Assembly: GCF_014646995.1 (NCBI RefSeq)
Contig: NZ_BMOI01000001.1
Location: 1 to 64,000 of the forward strand
Length of the DNA: 64,000 bases
DNA from: Curtobacterium luteum
GTDB lineage: Bacteria > Actinomycetota > Actinomycetes > Actinomycetales > Microbacteriaceae
Direction of reading: 5' to 3'
Positions 1 to 8,366 of this stretch are shown here, piece by piece. The position numbers were made by a program, and so were the translations under genes. The notes under the pieces are model-generated. The model was given only the letters and a program-made list of their open reading frames with translations, ran no database searches and was not told the DNA's origin. The number at the start of each line of letters is the position of its first letter. The first letter of the stretch is position 1.

Positions 1-40
1 AGTAGGACGCCGCCGGACTCAACGTTGCAACACCAGGGAG

Positions 41-69
41 CCCCTGACCACCACGTGGTCAGGGGTTTT
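41..69 (+). terminator. Rho-independent terminator of the upstream gene
   Basis: Arms CCCCTGACCA (41-50) and TGGTCAGGGG (56-65) form a perfect ten-pair stem followed by TTTT. It closes whatever gene lies left of the window and separates it from gltX. Confidence 0.85.
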
Positions 70-107
70 CTGCGTTCCCGGCCCGGTTCCGCCGCCACTT
101 GGCCCGG

Positions 108-113
108 TAGGCT
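108..113 (+). promoter_or_regulatory. -10 box of gltX
   Basis: TAGGCT lies nine bases before the ATG at 123, with no Shine-Dalgarno between them. This spacing suggests a leaderless or nearly leaderless transcript. Confidence 0.5.
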
Positions 114-122
114 GTGGGGGTC

Positions 123-1610
123 ATGACTGCACCGTTCACCACCGCTTCCGGCTCCGATGTCCGTGTCCGCTTCTGCCCGAGCCCGACGGGGACGCCCCAC
201 GTGGGTCTGATCCGCACGGCGCTCTTCAACTGGGCGTACGCGCGCCACACGGGCGGCAAGCTCGTGTTCCGCATAGAGGACACGGACGCCGCCCGCGACA
301 GCGAGGAGTCCTACGAGCAGATCCTCGACGCGCTCCGGTGGCTGCGCCTGGACTGGGACGAGGGTGTCGACGTCGGCGGACCGCACGGGCCGTACCGGCA
401 GTCGCAGCGAACCGACGTCTACGAGGACGTGATCGCGAAGCTCCGGGCATCCGGCCACGTGTACGAGTCGTTCGTCACGCCCGAGGAGATGGAGGCCCGC
501 AACCGGGCAGCCGGCCGTGACCCGAAGCAGGGTTACGACAACCACGAGCGCGACCTCACCGACGAGGAGCGCCAGGCGTTCCGCGACCAGGGGCGCGAGC
601 CCGCGCTGCGGCTCCGTGTGCCCGATCGTGACCTCTCGTTCGACGACCTCGTCCGCGGGGAGATCACGTTCAAGCAGGGCACGTTCCCGGACTTCGTCGT
701 GGTCCGTCCGAACGGCAAGCCGCTCTACACGTTCACGAACCCCGTGGACGACGCCCTGATGGGCACCACCCACGTGCTCCGTGGCGAGGATCTCCTGTCC
801 TCCACCCCGCGGCAGATCGCCCTGTACGAGGCGCTGTACGAGATCGGCCTGGCGGAGTCCATCCCGGTCTTCGGTCACCTGCCCTACGTCATGGGGGAGG
901 GCAACAAGAAGCTCTCGAAGCGTGATCCCGAGTCGAACCTGTTCCTGCACCGTGCGAACGGCATGGTGCCCGAGGGGCTCGTGAACTACCTCGCGCTCCT
1001 CGGGTGGTCGATCGCACCCGACCGTGACGTGTTCTCGATCGACGAGATGGTCGCGGCGTTCGACGTCGCCGACGTGAACCCGAACCCGGCGCGTTTCGAC
1101 CAGAAGAAGGCCGAGGCGATCAACGGCGACCACATCCGGCTGCTGGCTCCGGACGACTTCCGCGACCGCCTGCTGCCGTACCTGACGGACTTCGTCGCGT
1201 CGCCGCCGACGCCCGAGCAGGCAGCGGTCCTCGCGGCCGCCGCACCGCTGGTGCAGGAACGCATGCAGGTGCTCAGCGAAGCGCCGGCCATGCTCGGCTT
1301 CCTGTTCACGGCGGACGACGACCTGGTCGTCGAGGACGACGCCGCAGCGACGCTCAAGGACGACGCCAGCGCGGTGCTGTCGGCGAGCATCGCGGCACTC
1401 GAGCCGCTGGACGCCTGGGAGTCGCCGGCGATCGAGGGTGCGCTGCGCACCGCGCTCATCGACGGCCTCGGGCTGAAGCCGCGCCTGGCGTTCGGCCCCC
1501 TGCGGGTCGCGGTGTCCGGTCGGCGGATCTCGCCGCCGCTCTTCGAGTCGATGGAGATCCTGGGCAAGGACTCGACCCTCGCCCGGCTCCGCTCGCTCGC
1601 GGCCCGCTAG
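123..1610 (+). CDS. gltX: Glutamate--tRNA ligase
   Basis: Charges tRNA-Glu with glutamate in the cytosol (class I aminoacyl-tRNA synthetase). The 495-residue product shows the HIGH-like signature [11 protein letters not shown] near the N-terminus, followed by FRIEDTD, and the KMSKS counterpart KKLSKRD near residue 265. Length is normal for a bacterial discriminating GluRS. A GTG at 114 would add three residues, but it directly abuts the -10 box TAGGCT, so ATG 123 is preferred. Tandem tRNA-Glu genes, its substrate, lie at 29.2 kb. A flavoprotein gene follows after five bases and may be co-transcribed. Confidence 0.95.
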   Translation: MTAPFTTASGSDVRVRFCPSPTGTPHVGLIRTALFNWAYARHTGGKLVFRIEDTDAARDSEESYEQILDALRWLRLDWDEGVDVGGPHGPYRQSQRTDVYEDVIAKLRASGHVYESFVTPEEMEARNRAAGRDPKQGYDNHERDLTDEERQAFRDQGREPALRLRVPDRDLSFDDLVRGEITFKQGTFPDFVVVRPNGKPLYTFTNPVDDALMGTTHVLRGEDLLSSTPRQIALYEALYEIGLAESIPVFGHLPYVMGEGNKKLSKRDPESNLFLHRANGMVPEGLVNYLALLGWSIAPDRDVFSIDEMVAAFDVADVNPNPARFDQKKAEAINGDHIRLLAPDDFRDRLLPYLTDFVASPPTPEQAAVLAAAAPLVQERMQVLSEAPAMLGFLFTADDDLVVEDDAAATLKDDASAVLSASIAALEPLDAWESPAIEGALRTALIDGLGLKPRLAFGPLRVAVSGRRISPPLFESMEILGKDSTLARLRSLAAR

Positions 1611-1615
1611 CGGTC

Positions 1616-2614
1616 GTGGACGCCAGGAGCGACGGGGTGGGGCAGGTCTCGCGTCCTGCGACGTCGGCCGGGACGGACGCCGGGGTCCTCGTGGTTGACG
1701 TGGTGGTCGTCGGCGCCGGGCCGGCCGGGTTGAGCGCCGCGCTCAACCTCGTCCGCGCGCGGCGGACGGTGCTCCTGATCGACGCCAACCGGCCGCGGAA
1801 CGCCGCCACCCTGCAGTCCCACGGCTTCCTGACGCGGGACGGCATCTCGCCGCTCGAGCTCCGGAAGCTCGGTCGAGCCGAGGTCGAGGCGTACCCGGAG
1901 GCGACGGTCGTGCAGGCCGTGGTCGACGAGGTCGTCCCCGAGGGGGCCGGGTGGCGCGTGCACGCGACGGGTCGCGGAACGGCCGTCTCCGCGACCGCGC
2001 GGGCGGTGGTGGTCGCCACGGGCCTCCGGGAGGAGTTCCCGTCGCTGCCGTCGCTCCGAGCGTTCTACGGCACGTCCGTGCACAGCTGCGTGGAGTGCGA
2101 CGGGTACGAGAAGGCGGGAGAGGCCCTCGCGTTCGTGTGCGAGACGCCGGACGTCGTGGACCGCGCGCTGTACCTCGCCGCGTGGACGGACGACCTCGTG
2201 GTCTACACGAACGGCGCACCGACGCTCGACGAAGCCGGACGCGAGCGGCTCGCCGCGGCCGGCATCCGCGTCGACGAGCGACCGGTCGCCGACCTCGAGG
2301 GCGACCGCTCCGGCATGACGGGCGTCCGGCTCGAGGACGGCCACGTGGAGCCGCGGACGGGCGGGTTCGTCCGGCCGACCTGGCACGTGGACCTCGACTG
2401 GCTCGGGGCGGACGTCGAGCGCGATGCCGAGGGACTGCTGGTGGTCGACGCGTCCGGGCGTACCGGTGTCCCCGGCCTCTACGCGGTCGGCGACGTGACC
2501 CCGCCCGGGCCCGAACAGCTCATCGTCGCGGCCGGTCACGGAGCGCGGACGGCCTCCGCTGTCCACCGCGACCTGGTCGGTGGTCTCAGAGACGTCCGGG
2601 ATGCTGTACAGTAG
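1616..2614 (+). CDS. Thioredoxin-reductase-like NAD(P)/FAD-dependent oxidoreductase
   Basis: A pyridine-nucleotide disulfide oxidoreductase of the class II (TrxB-like) fold. It has the N-terminal FAD dinucleotide motif VVGAGPAG, a CxxC pair in HSCVECDGYE at the place of the TrxB active site, and the C-terminal FAD motif GLYAVGDVT. These predict a two-electron flavoprotein that may reduce a thiol partner; its real substrate cannot be read from sequence. A GTG start at 1616 gives 332 residues with a disordered 25-residue head. An in-frame GTG at 1691 begins right before the Rossmann strand and is equally possible. It follows gltX closely, without a visible promoter. Confidence 0.8.
   Translation: MDARSDGVGQVSRPATSAGTDAGVLVVDVVVVGAGPAGLSAALNLVRARRTVLLIDANRPRNAATLQSHGFLTRDGISPLELRKLGRAEVEAYPEATVVQAVVDEVVPEGAGWRVHATGRGTAVSATARAVVVATGLREEFPSLPSLRAFYGTSVHSCVECDGYEKAGEALAFVCETPDVVDRALYLAAWTDDLVVYTNGAPTLDEAGRERLAAAGIRVDERPVADLEGDRSGMTGVRLEDGHVEPRTGGFVRPTWHVDLDWLGADVERDAEGLLVVDASGRTGVPGLYAVGDVTPPGPEQLIVAAGHGARTASAVHRDLVGGLRDVRDAVQ
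2607..2612 (+). promoter_or_regulatory. Possible -10 box of tRNA-Gln
   Basis: TACAGT overlaps the end of the flavoprotein gene about 47 bases before the tRNA. A small hairpin, GAGGCC-gaac-GGCCTC (2643-2658), lies just before the mature tRNA and may guide 5' processing. Confidence 0.35.
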
Positions 2615-2659
2615 TTGATCGTGCCCCGGGCGACCGGGACACGAGGCCGAACGGCCTCT

Positions 2660-2734
2660 TGGGGTATGGTGTAATTGGCAACACAGCGGTTTCTGGTACC
2701 GTCGTTCTTGGTTCGAGTCCAGGTACCCCAGCCA
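2660..2734 (+). tRNA. tRNA-Gln(CUG)
   Basis: The acceptor arms TGGGGTA (2660-2666) and TACCCCA (2724-2730) pair, followed by discriminator G and an encoded CCA. The D arm (GTGT/ACAC) and the T arm with TTCGAGT are present. The anticodon loop TTCTGGT places CTG at positions 34-36, which reads CAG. Confidence 0.93.
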
Positions 2735-2742
2735 CCATCGTG

Positions 2743-2776
2743 AAACGGCCCCCGACAGATGTCGGGGGCCGTTCTC
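2743..2776 (+). terminator. Terminator after tRNA-Gln
   Basis: Fourteen-base perfect arms (2744-2757 and 2760-2773) with core CGGCCCCCGACA form a very stable hairpin nine bases after the tRNA CCA end. Confidence 0.8.
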
Positions 2777-3057
2777 GTTCCCGGTGCGTGGCGCCCGCGG
2801 CGCGCTGGGCGTCGACCGCGGTCCGCGGCGACACGCCGGTCGTGAGTCGCTCTGGCCAGCGCGACACGCGGTCCCGCAGGAGCGACACGCCCGACGGTCG
2901 TCTCACCGGCGAGATCCCTCGGCAGCAGCCGCGTCCGTCCACCTGCGCCTGTCCACATGCGCCTGTCCACCCCACGCGTCGTGGCCGCGCGGGCAACCGG
3001 CCGTCGTCTGCGCTGGGAACCGGCCGTCGCGCCCGCGGACGATCGGCCCTCCGGTGC

Positions 3058-3071
3058 TGCGGGGAACCGCA
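3058..3071. promoter_or_regulatory. Candidate activator site 1 of the polysaccharide regulon
   Basis: TGCGG-GGAA-CCGCA is an exact inverted repeat. Its centre lies about 79.5 bp before the start inferred from TACGGT at 3131-3136. Identical to site 2. Confidence 0.55.
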
Positions 3072-3268
3072 GACCGTCCGGGACTCCCGGGCCGCGAGGG
3101 CACCCCGGTCGAGCGCGCGGTGCACCGACGTACGGTGCGCGCGCAGTGTGGACCGGTGCGGGTGCTCGCGGACCCTCGGGGCCCGCTTCCGCGTCCCTGT
3201 GCGGATCGACAGGGTCCGCCCCGTGGTCCCGCACACCCGGTCGGACCGGTGCCGCACCCGGAGCTGGT

Positions 3269-3282
3269 TGCGGGGAACCGCA
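3269..3282. promoter_or_regulatory. Candidate activator site 2 of the polysaccharide regulon
   Basis: TGCGG-GGAA-CCGCA again. Its centre is about 60.5 bp before the start inferred from TACCGT (3323-3328), the probable promoter of the NRPS-like gene. Confidence 0.6.
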
Positions 3283-3383
3283 CGACGTCGCCACCCTCGC
3301 CCGCTGCGGTCCGCCCGCGCCGTACCGTCGCAGGGTCACCGCACGTCCGCGGTGCCAGCAGCCGAGCCGCCAGGGGAGACTCC

Positions 3384-6179
3384 GTGCCCACACCCGTCAC
3401 GACCAGCAGTGCGCCGTGGAACCACGTCCCCGTGATCGAGGCGGCCGACGACCACTCCGTCCTCGACCGGTGGGACCGGGTCGTGGCGGCGCACGGCGAC
3501 GCGCTGGCCCTGACCGGATCGGGTCCCGACCGGACGTTCGCCGAGACCGACCACGCCGCGCGGGCACTCGCCCGGGTGTTGGCGTCGACCCTCCGGCCCG
3601 ATGACCACGGCGGTGCCGGCGTCGGACCGGTCCGCGGTGGCGCGTCTCGGCCCGTCGGCCTGATGAGCGGGCAGACCGCGGACACCGTCGTCGCGGTCCT
3701 GGCCCTCGTGCGGGCCGGACGGACGGTGGTGGTCCTGGACGACCACCTGCCGGCGGCTCGGCTGACGCACGTCGTGCAGCTCGCCGGCGTCGAGGAGATC
3801 GTGGCGACCGCAGCCCTCGCGGACCGGGCGACCGCGGCCCTCGGGGACGTCGACGGCCGGGTGCACCTGCTCGGCGCAGTGCTGGCCGAGGCTGCGGTGC
3901 TGGCCGAGGCGGCGGTGCTGGACGAGGCGGCGGTGCTGGACGAGGCGACGGTGCAGGGCGAGGCTGCTGCGGCACACGACGACGGGTTCGCGCCGGACCC
4001 GGCGCCACGACCCGGTGGGAGCGACCCGCTCGTCATCGTCTTCACCTCCGGGTCGACCGGCCTGCCGAAGGGCGTCGTCGTGACGCACCGGCAGCAGGTG
4101 CGGGACGCCGAGGCCGACGCGGTGCTGCTGGGCTTCGGGCCCGGCGACCGGCTCGGCATCGCGGCGCCGCTGTCGTTCACGGCCGGGCTCATGTACGCGC
4201 TCGCCGCGCTCATGGACGGCAGCGCGGTGGTCGTCCTGGAACCGCGAGACCGCGGCGTGGAGGGCACCCTCGCGGACCTCGAGGCGCACGGTGTCACCGC
4301 GATGCTCTGCACCCCGCACATGCTCCGGTCGATCGTCGGCAGCGTCGCCGGCGCCGGCCGTGGACCCCGGGCGGGACTCACCGGCCTCCGCGTCGTCGTC
4401 ACGGTCGGGGAACCGAGCACCGGCACCGACGTCGCCGCGGCTCGACCCCACCTCGGGCCGGACACGGTGCTCGTCAACGGCTTCGGTGCCAGCGAACTGG
4501 CGAGCGTGGCGTTCTGCCCCGTGGGTCCGGACGACGCGGTCCCCGACGGCGTCGTGCCCGCCGGTTGGCCGATCCCCGGCAAGTCGCTCCGGATCGAGCG
4601 CCCCGACGGCAGCCTGGCCGAGGTCGGCGAGACCGGTGAGCTCGTGGTCGTGGGCGACGGGCTGACCACCGGCTACTGGGGCGCACCCGACCAGACGGCG
4701 CAGCGCCTCGGCCGCACGGACGACGGCACCCCGACGTGGCGGCAGGGCGACCTCGCCAAGATCGACGAGGCCGGGCGACTGGTCCTCCTCGGCCGGGCGG
4801 ACGACGCCGTGAAGGTGCGCGGCTACCTGGTGGAGCCGAGCGAGGTCGAAGCGGCGCTCCGGGCCGTGCCCGACCTCCTGGACGTCGTCGTCACGGCGCT
4901 CGTGGAGCCCCCGGCGGTGACCCGGCTGGTCGCGTACGTCGTGCCCCGGCCCGGCCACCGCACCCCGGCGCCCGCGGCGCTCCGCAAGGCGCTCCGGGAG
5001 CGCCTGCCCGAGTACATGGTGCCCGCGGCCATCGTCCCGATGACCGAGCTGCCGCGCAACGAACGCGGCAAGGTCGACCGGTCCGCACTGCCGGGCGCCC
5101 CCGAGGTCGAGGCCGACATGACCGAGGCGACGTACGACCAGTGGGAGCTCGTCCTCGGGCAGATCTGGGCCGAGGTGCTCGGGCTGCCGGGCGTGCCGCT
5201 CGACGAGGACTTCACCGCGCTCGGCGGCGACTCCCTGTCGGCCGAGGAGATGCTCGCGGTCGTCCAGGAGCGGCTCGGAGTGGACCTGCGGTCCTCCGAG
5301 CTCCTCGAGCACCCCACCCTGCGCCAGTTCGCGCGTCGGGTCCGGTCCGGCACGAGCGCGCTGCCGAGCCACCCGGACGTCGTGAAGGTCTCCACCGCTC
5401 GGACGCCGGGCCGGCCGCCGGTCTTCTGCTTCGCGGGCGGCGGTGCGCTCGCCCTGACCTTCCTGCCGCTCTCGCGGCACCTCACCGAGCACGACGTCTA
5501 CGCGTTCCAGCAGCACGGTCTCGAGCGCCGGGGCGTGCCGGACTGGAGCATCGAGCGGAGCGCCCGGCGCTACCTCGCGCTCATGCGGGTGGTGCAGCCG
5601 CGCGGCCCGTACCTGCTCGTCGGGCACTCGCTCGGCGGCCTCGTCGCGCTCGAGATCGCACGGCTGCTCGTGGAGAACGGCGAGCAGGTCGCGCACCTGG
5701 CGCTCCTCGACACCTACCTCCCGCGCACGAAGAGCGAGCAGGCGCGCCTGCTCTTCAGCCGGATGGAGCCGCGCCCGCCGCGGAACCCGGCCCTGCGTGC
5801 GCTGCGGACGGGTGTGGACCGCGTCGCGGGGCGCATCATGCCCGCGGGCGTCCCGTACGGCGCGCAGGCCGCGAAGCGCCTCCGTGCGTACGCCGCCGGC
5901 GTCGTGCGCTTCGGCGGGCAGGACGACTTCGACGCCTTCTTCGACCAGGCCGAGATCGTCACCCGACGGCACCACCCGACACCGTTCCGCGGGCGGTCGA
6001 CCTACGTCCTCGCCGACGCGAACCCCGATGCGGACGGCTGGGGCGCGATCCTCGTCGGTGACACGGCGACGGTCCGCATGGCGTGCGAGCACACCTCGTT
6101 GCTCCGCGAACCGCACGTCGCCGAACTCGCGGCGGCGCTGCGCGCCGCGTTCGCGGACGCACCCGTCACGACCGGTTGA
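3384..6179 (+). CDS. Stand-alone NRPS module: adenylation, carrier and thioesterase domains
   Basis: A 931-residue protein in which an adenylation domain activates an amino or aryl acid, a carrier domain holds it as a pantetheine thioester and a thioesterase releases or transfers it. Seen: core A3 motif FTSGSTGLPKGV from residue 220, the A8 arginine region and A10-like lysine, carrier motif LGGDSL with the pantetheine serine at 617, and alpha/beta-hydrolase motif GHSLGG with the nucleophile at 749. No condensation domain is present. GTG 3384 follows CAGGGGAG at a proper distance; upstream codons look non-coding. A run of 18-base repeats encodes AVLAEA/AVLDEA units before A3. It opens the glycosyltransferase island and shares its operator motif. 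The substrate is unknown; decoration of the polymer with an amino-acyl group is an inference. Confidence 0.85.
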   Translation: MPTPVTTSSAPWNHVPVIEAADDHSVLDRWDRVVAAHGDALALTGSGPDRTFAETDHAARALARVLASTLRPDDHGGAGVGPVRGGASRPVGLMSGQTADTVVAVLALVRAGRTVVVLDDHLPAARLTHVVQLAGVEEIVATAALADRATAALGDVDGRVHLLGAVLAEAAVLAEAAVLDEAAVLDEATVQGEAAAAHDDGFAPDPAPRPGGSDPLVIVFTSGSTGLPKGVVVTHRQQVRDAEADAVLLGFGPGDRLGIAAPLSFTAGLMYALAALMDGSAVVVLEPRDRGVEGTLADLEAHGVTAMLCTPHMLRSIVGSVAGAGRGPRAGLTGLRVVVTVGEPSTGTDVAAARPHLGPDTVLVNGFGASELASVAFCPVGPDDAVPDGVVPAGWPIPGKSLRIERPDGSLAEVGETGELVVVGDGLTTGYWGAPDQTAQRLGRTDDGTPTWRQGDLAKIDEAGRLVLLGRADDAVKVRGYLVEPSEVEAALRAVPDLLDVVVTALVEPPAVTRLVAYVVPRPGHRTPAPAALRKALRERLPEYMVPAAIVPMTELPRNERGKVDRSALPGAPEVEADMTEATYDQWELVLGQIWAEVLGLPGVPLDEDFTALGGDSLSAEEMLAVVQERLGVDLRSSELLEHPTLRQFARRVRSGTSALPSHPDVVKVSTARTPGRPPVFCFAGGGALALTFLPLSRHLTEHDVYAFQQHGLERRGVPDWSIERSARRYLALMRVVQPRGPYLLVGHSLGGLVALEIARLLVENGEQVAHLALLDTYLPRTKSEQARLLFSRMEPRPPRNPALRALRTGVDRVAGRIMPAGVPYGAQAAKRLRAYAAGVVRFGGQDDFDAFFDQAEIVTRRHHPTPFRGRSTYVLADANPDADGWGAILVGDTATVRMACEHTSLLREPHVAELAAALRAAFADAPVTTG

Positions 6180-6206
6180 TCCCGGCTCTGCGGGGCGCGA
6201 CCCCGT

Positions 6207-6254
6207 GACGGCCTGGAGGCGCGTGTCGAGCCCGGCACGCGCCTCCAGGCCGTC
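6207..6254. terminator. Hairpin terminator of the GCCTGGAGGCGCG family
   Basis: Arms of 19 bases starting GACGGCCTGGAGGCGCG (6207-6225 and 6236-6254) are perfect inverted copies around a 10-base loop. It lies 28 bases after the NRPS stop. Confidence 0.75.
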
Positions 6255-6289
6255 GTCCGGTGGGCCGGGGAACCGCGGCCGGCACCGGT

Positions 6290-6303
6290 TGCGGGTTTCC
6301 GTA
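6290..6303. promoter_or_regulatory. Candidate activator site 3 of the polysaccharide regulon
   Basis: TGCGG-GTTT-CCGTA has one mismatch to TGCGG-N4-CCGCA. Its centre lies about 80.5 bp before the start inferred from the TTGACC/GAGGGT promoter. Confidence 0.5.
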
Positions 6304-6340
6304 TCCGCACCCGAGGGTCCGCAAGCGGCCCCGCAGCGCA

Positions 6341-6369
6341 TTGACCGGCCATCCCGGCGACGCGAGGGT
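6341..6369 (+). promoter_or_regulatory. Promoter of the glycosyltransferase operon
   Basis: TTGACC (6341-6346), a 17-base spacer and GAGGGT (6364-6369). It would drive the run of overlapping genes from 6511 to at least 15226. Confidence 0.5.
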
Positions 6370-6510
6370 TGAGGCACAAGGGGGAGGACCCGCCCTCTTC
6401 GCCCTCCCGGCGGCGTCGTACCCGCGCCCCTGCCGGACCGCGGACCCCGCGTCCGCGCCACGTCCGAACGCACCGAACACGGCAACCTGAACCCGACAGG
6501 AGCACGTCCA

Positions 6511-7407
6511 ATGCCCGCCAACACCGTCCGACCCGCAGACCCCCGGGTCTCCGTCGTCATCCCGGCACGGAACGAAGCCCGCAACCTCGAGATCATCCTG
6601 CCCAAGCTGCCCCCGGTGTACGAGGTGATCCTCGTGGACGGCAACTCGGTCGACGACACCGTCGCGACCGCGCAGCGGCTCATGCCCGACATCCGCGTGG
6701 TGCACCAGACCCGCAAGGGCAAGGGCAACGCCCTCGCCTGCGGGTTCGAGGCCGTGACGGGCGACATCGTCGTGATGTTCGACGCCGACTGCTCCGCCGA
6801 CCCCGACGAGATCCCGCGTTTCGTGCAGGCGCTGACGGACGGGGCCGACGTCGCCAAGGGCACCCGCTACGCCCTCGGCGGTGGCAGCGACGACATCACG
6901 ATCGTCCGCAACCTCGGGAACCGCGGACTCAACATCGTCTGCAATGCCATCCTCGGCACCCGCTACAGCGACCTCTGCTACGGCTACAACGCCTTCTGGG
7001 CGGACACCCTGCCGGCCATCGGGCTGCTGTCTTCGACGCTCCCGAAGCCGACCGACGGGTCGATGCTGTGGGGCGACGGGTTCGAGATCGAGACCGTGCT
7101 GACCTGCCGCTGGTCGGCCGCGGACCTCCGCATCGCCGAGGTCGGCAGCCACGAGAAGCTGCGGGTGCACGGGGCGAGCAACCTCAACGCCGTGACCGAC
7201 GGCATCCGTGTGCTGACGTCGATCATGCACGAGCGCCGTCGCGCGTCGCAGGCGAAGAGCCGTGCACGTGTCGCCGCCGCCGCACTCACGCTGCCGGCGC
7301 CGGTCTCGCCGATCGACGCGCCGACCGGCGAGATCACGGCACCCGTCAGCGCCGCCACGGAGCCGGCCGTCGTCGACGCCCGCGCGCTCGACGGGGACCT
7401 CGCGTGA
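6511..7407 (+). CDS. Family 2 glycosyltransferase (DPM/DPG-synthase-like)
   Basis: A cytosolic GT-A enzyme of 298 residues that would move a sugar from a nucleotide donor, probably to a lipid carrier or the growing repeat unit. It begins with the strand VSVVIPARNEARNLE, typical of polyprenyl-phosphate sugar synthases, followed by VDGNSVDDT and the metal-binding FDADCSADP. The last 60 residues are Ala/Pro/Val-rich and look disordered. ATG 6511 has GGAG eleven bases upstream. It is first in the operon; the next gene overlaps by four bases (GTGA). Donor and acceptor cannot be assigned. Confidence 0.85.
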   Translation: MPANTVRPADPRVSVVIPARNEARNLEIILPKLPPVYEVILVDGNSVDDTVATAQRLMPDIRVVHQTRKGKGNALACGFEAVTGDIVVMFDADCSADPDEIPRFVQALTDGADVAKGTRYALGGGSDDITIVRNLGNRGLNIVCNAILGTRYSDLCYGYNAFWADTLPAIGLLSSTLPKPTDGSMLWGDGFEIETVLTCRWSAADLRIAEVGSHEKLRVHGASNLNAVTDGIRVLTSIMHERRRASQAKSRARVAAAALTLPAPVSPIDAPTGEITAPVSAATEPAVVDARALDGDLA

Positions 7408-8366
7408 CCAGCGTCGCCGTCGTCATCTGCGCCTACACGCAGCTGCGGTGGGGCGACCTGCAGGACAGCGTCGAGTCGGCGAAGCGCCAGCCCGAGCACC
7501 CCGAGGTCGTCGTCGTGATCGACCACGAGCCCGAGCTGTACGCACGGGCGAAGGCGCGATGGCCCGAGCTGCGCGTCGTCGAGAACGCCGAGGACCGCGG
7601 CCTGTCCGGCGCCCGGAACACGGGGGTCGCGCTCACGGACGCCGACGTCGTCGCGTTCCTCGACGACGACGCCACTGCGGACGACGACTGGCTCGGACAC
7701 CTCCTCGCCGCGCTCGAGGACCCGGAGGTCGTCGGCGTCGGCGGACGCGCGACGCCGTCCTGGCCCGACGCGACCGGCTCCGGTCCGTACTCCGACGAGC
7801 TGCTCTGGATCGTCGGCTGCAGCTACGCGGGCCTCCCCGAGACCGCCGGCGACGTGCGCAACGTCATCGGCTCGAGCATGGCGTTCCGCCGCGAGGCGGT
7901 CCTCGCCGCCGGTGGGTTCCGCTCCGGCATCGGCCGGGTCGGCAACCAGCCGCTCGGCTGCGAGGAGACGGAGCTCTGCATCCGGCTCGCGCAGGCCCGG
8001 CCGGGCACCCGGATCCGGCACGAACCCCGGTCGAACGTCTCCCACCGCGTCTCCGCGGACCGGGTCACCGTCCGGTACCTGCGGCGCCGCAGCTACTACG
8101 AGGGCATCTCGAAGGCCGTCCTGAGCCGTCGTGTCGGCACGGGCGACTCCCTGTCGAGCGAGTCGACGTACCTCACCCGGGTGATCCCCGGGGCGATCGC
8201 CCGTGAGCTGCGGGCAGTCGGCCGCGGAGGCGGCGTCCGCGCCGCCGCCATCGTCCTGTCGGTCGCCTCGACGATCACCGGGTACGCGGTCGGCCGGCTC
8301 CTCGGCGGCCTCGTCGTCAGCGCACCCGTCACCCCCGCGGTCCGCCAACCGATCGGCACACCATGA
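7404..8366 (+). CDS. Family 2 glycosyltransferase
   Basis: A 320-residue GT-A transferase starting VAVVICAYTQ, with the nucleotide-sugar region and DXD-like FLDDDATAD near residue 90, and the acceptor-side CEETELCIRL. A C-terminal hydrophobic, Ala/Gly/Val-rich segment (IVLSVASTITGYAVGRLLGG) may anchor it to the membrane. Translationally coupled on both sides: GTGA with the gene before, ATGA with the one after. Role: an internal sugar transfer in the island's polymer. The sugar is unknown. Confidence 0.85.
   Translation: MTSVAVVICAYTQLRWGDLQDSVESAKRQPEHPEVVVVIDHEPELYARAKARWPELRVVENAEDRGLSGARNTGVALTDADVVAFLDDDATADDDWLGHLLAALEDPEVVGVGGRATPSWPDATGSGPYSDELLWIVGCSYAGLPETAGDVRNVIGSSMAFRREAVLAAGGFRSGIGRVGNQPLGCEETELCIRLAQARPGTRIRHEPRSNVSHRVSADRVTVRYLRRRSYYEGISKAVLSRRVGTGDSLSSESTYLTRVIPGAIARELRAVGRGGGVRAAAIVLSVASTITGYAVGRLLGGLVVSAPVTPAVRQPIGTP

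Larger units (their letters stand above)
2777..3383 (+). other. Long regulatory intergenic region before the NRPS-like gene
   Basis: No protein is supported here. A reading frame continues leftward from the NRPS gene for 200 codons, but that stretch is basic, repetitive and unlike any adenylation domain. The region holds two exact copies of TGCGGGGAACCGCA (3058-3071, 3269-3282), two -10-like boxes (TACGGT 3131-3136, TACCGT 3323-3328) and small direct repeats of CGCCTGTCCAC near 2945-2975. Confidence 0.6.
6180..6510 (+). other. Intergenic region with hairpin and promoter before the glycosyltransferase operon
   Basis: No gene is seen. The stretch contains the terminator hairpin at 6207-6254, a GGGGAACCGC half-site at 6267-6276, activator-like site 3 at 6290-6303, promoter TTGACC-17-GAGGGT (6341-6369), and an untranslated leader of about 130 bases ending in a GGAG ribosome site. 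Confidence 0.6.

Noticed and set aside
2784-3383. A 200-codon N-terminal extension of the NRPS-like protein
   Set aside because: The text is basic and repetitive, lies over two exact operator palindromes and a promoter, and a proper ribosome site precedes GTG 3384.
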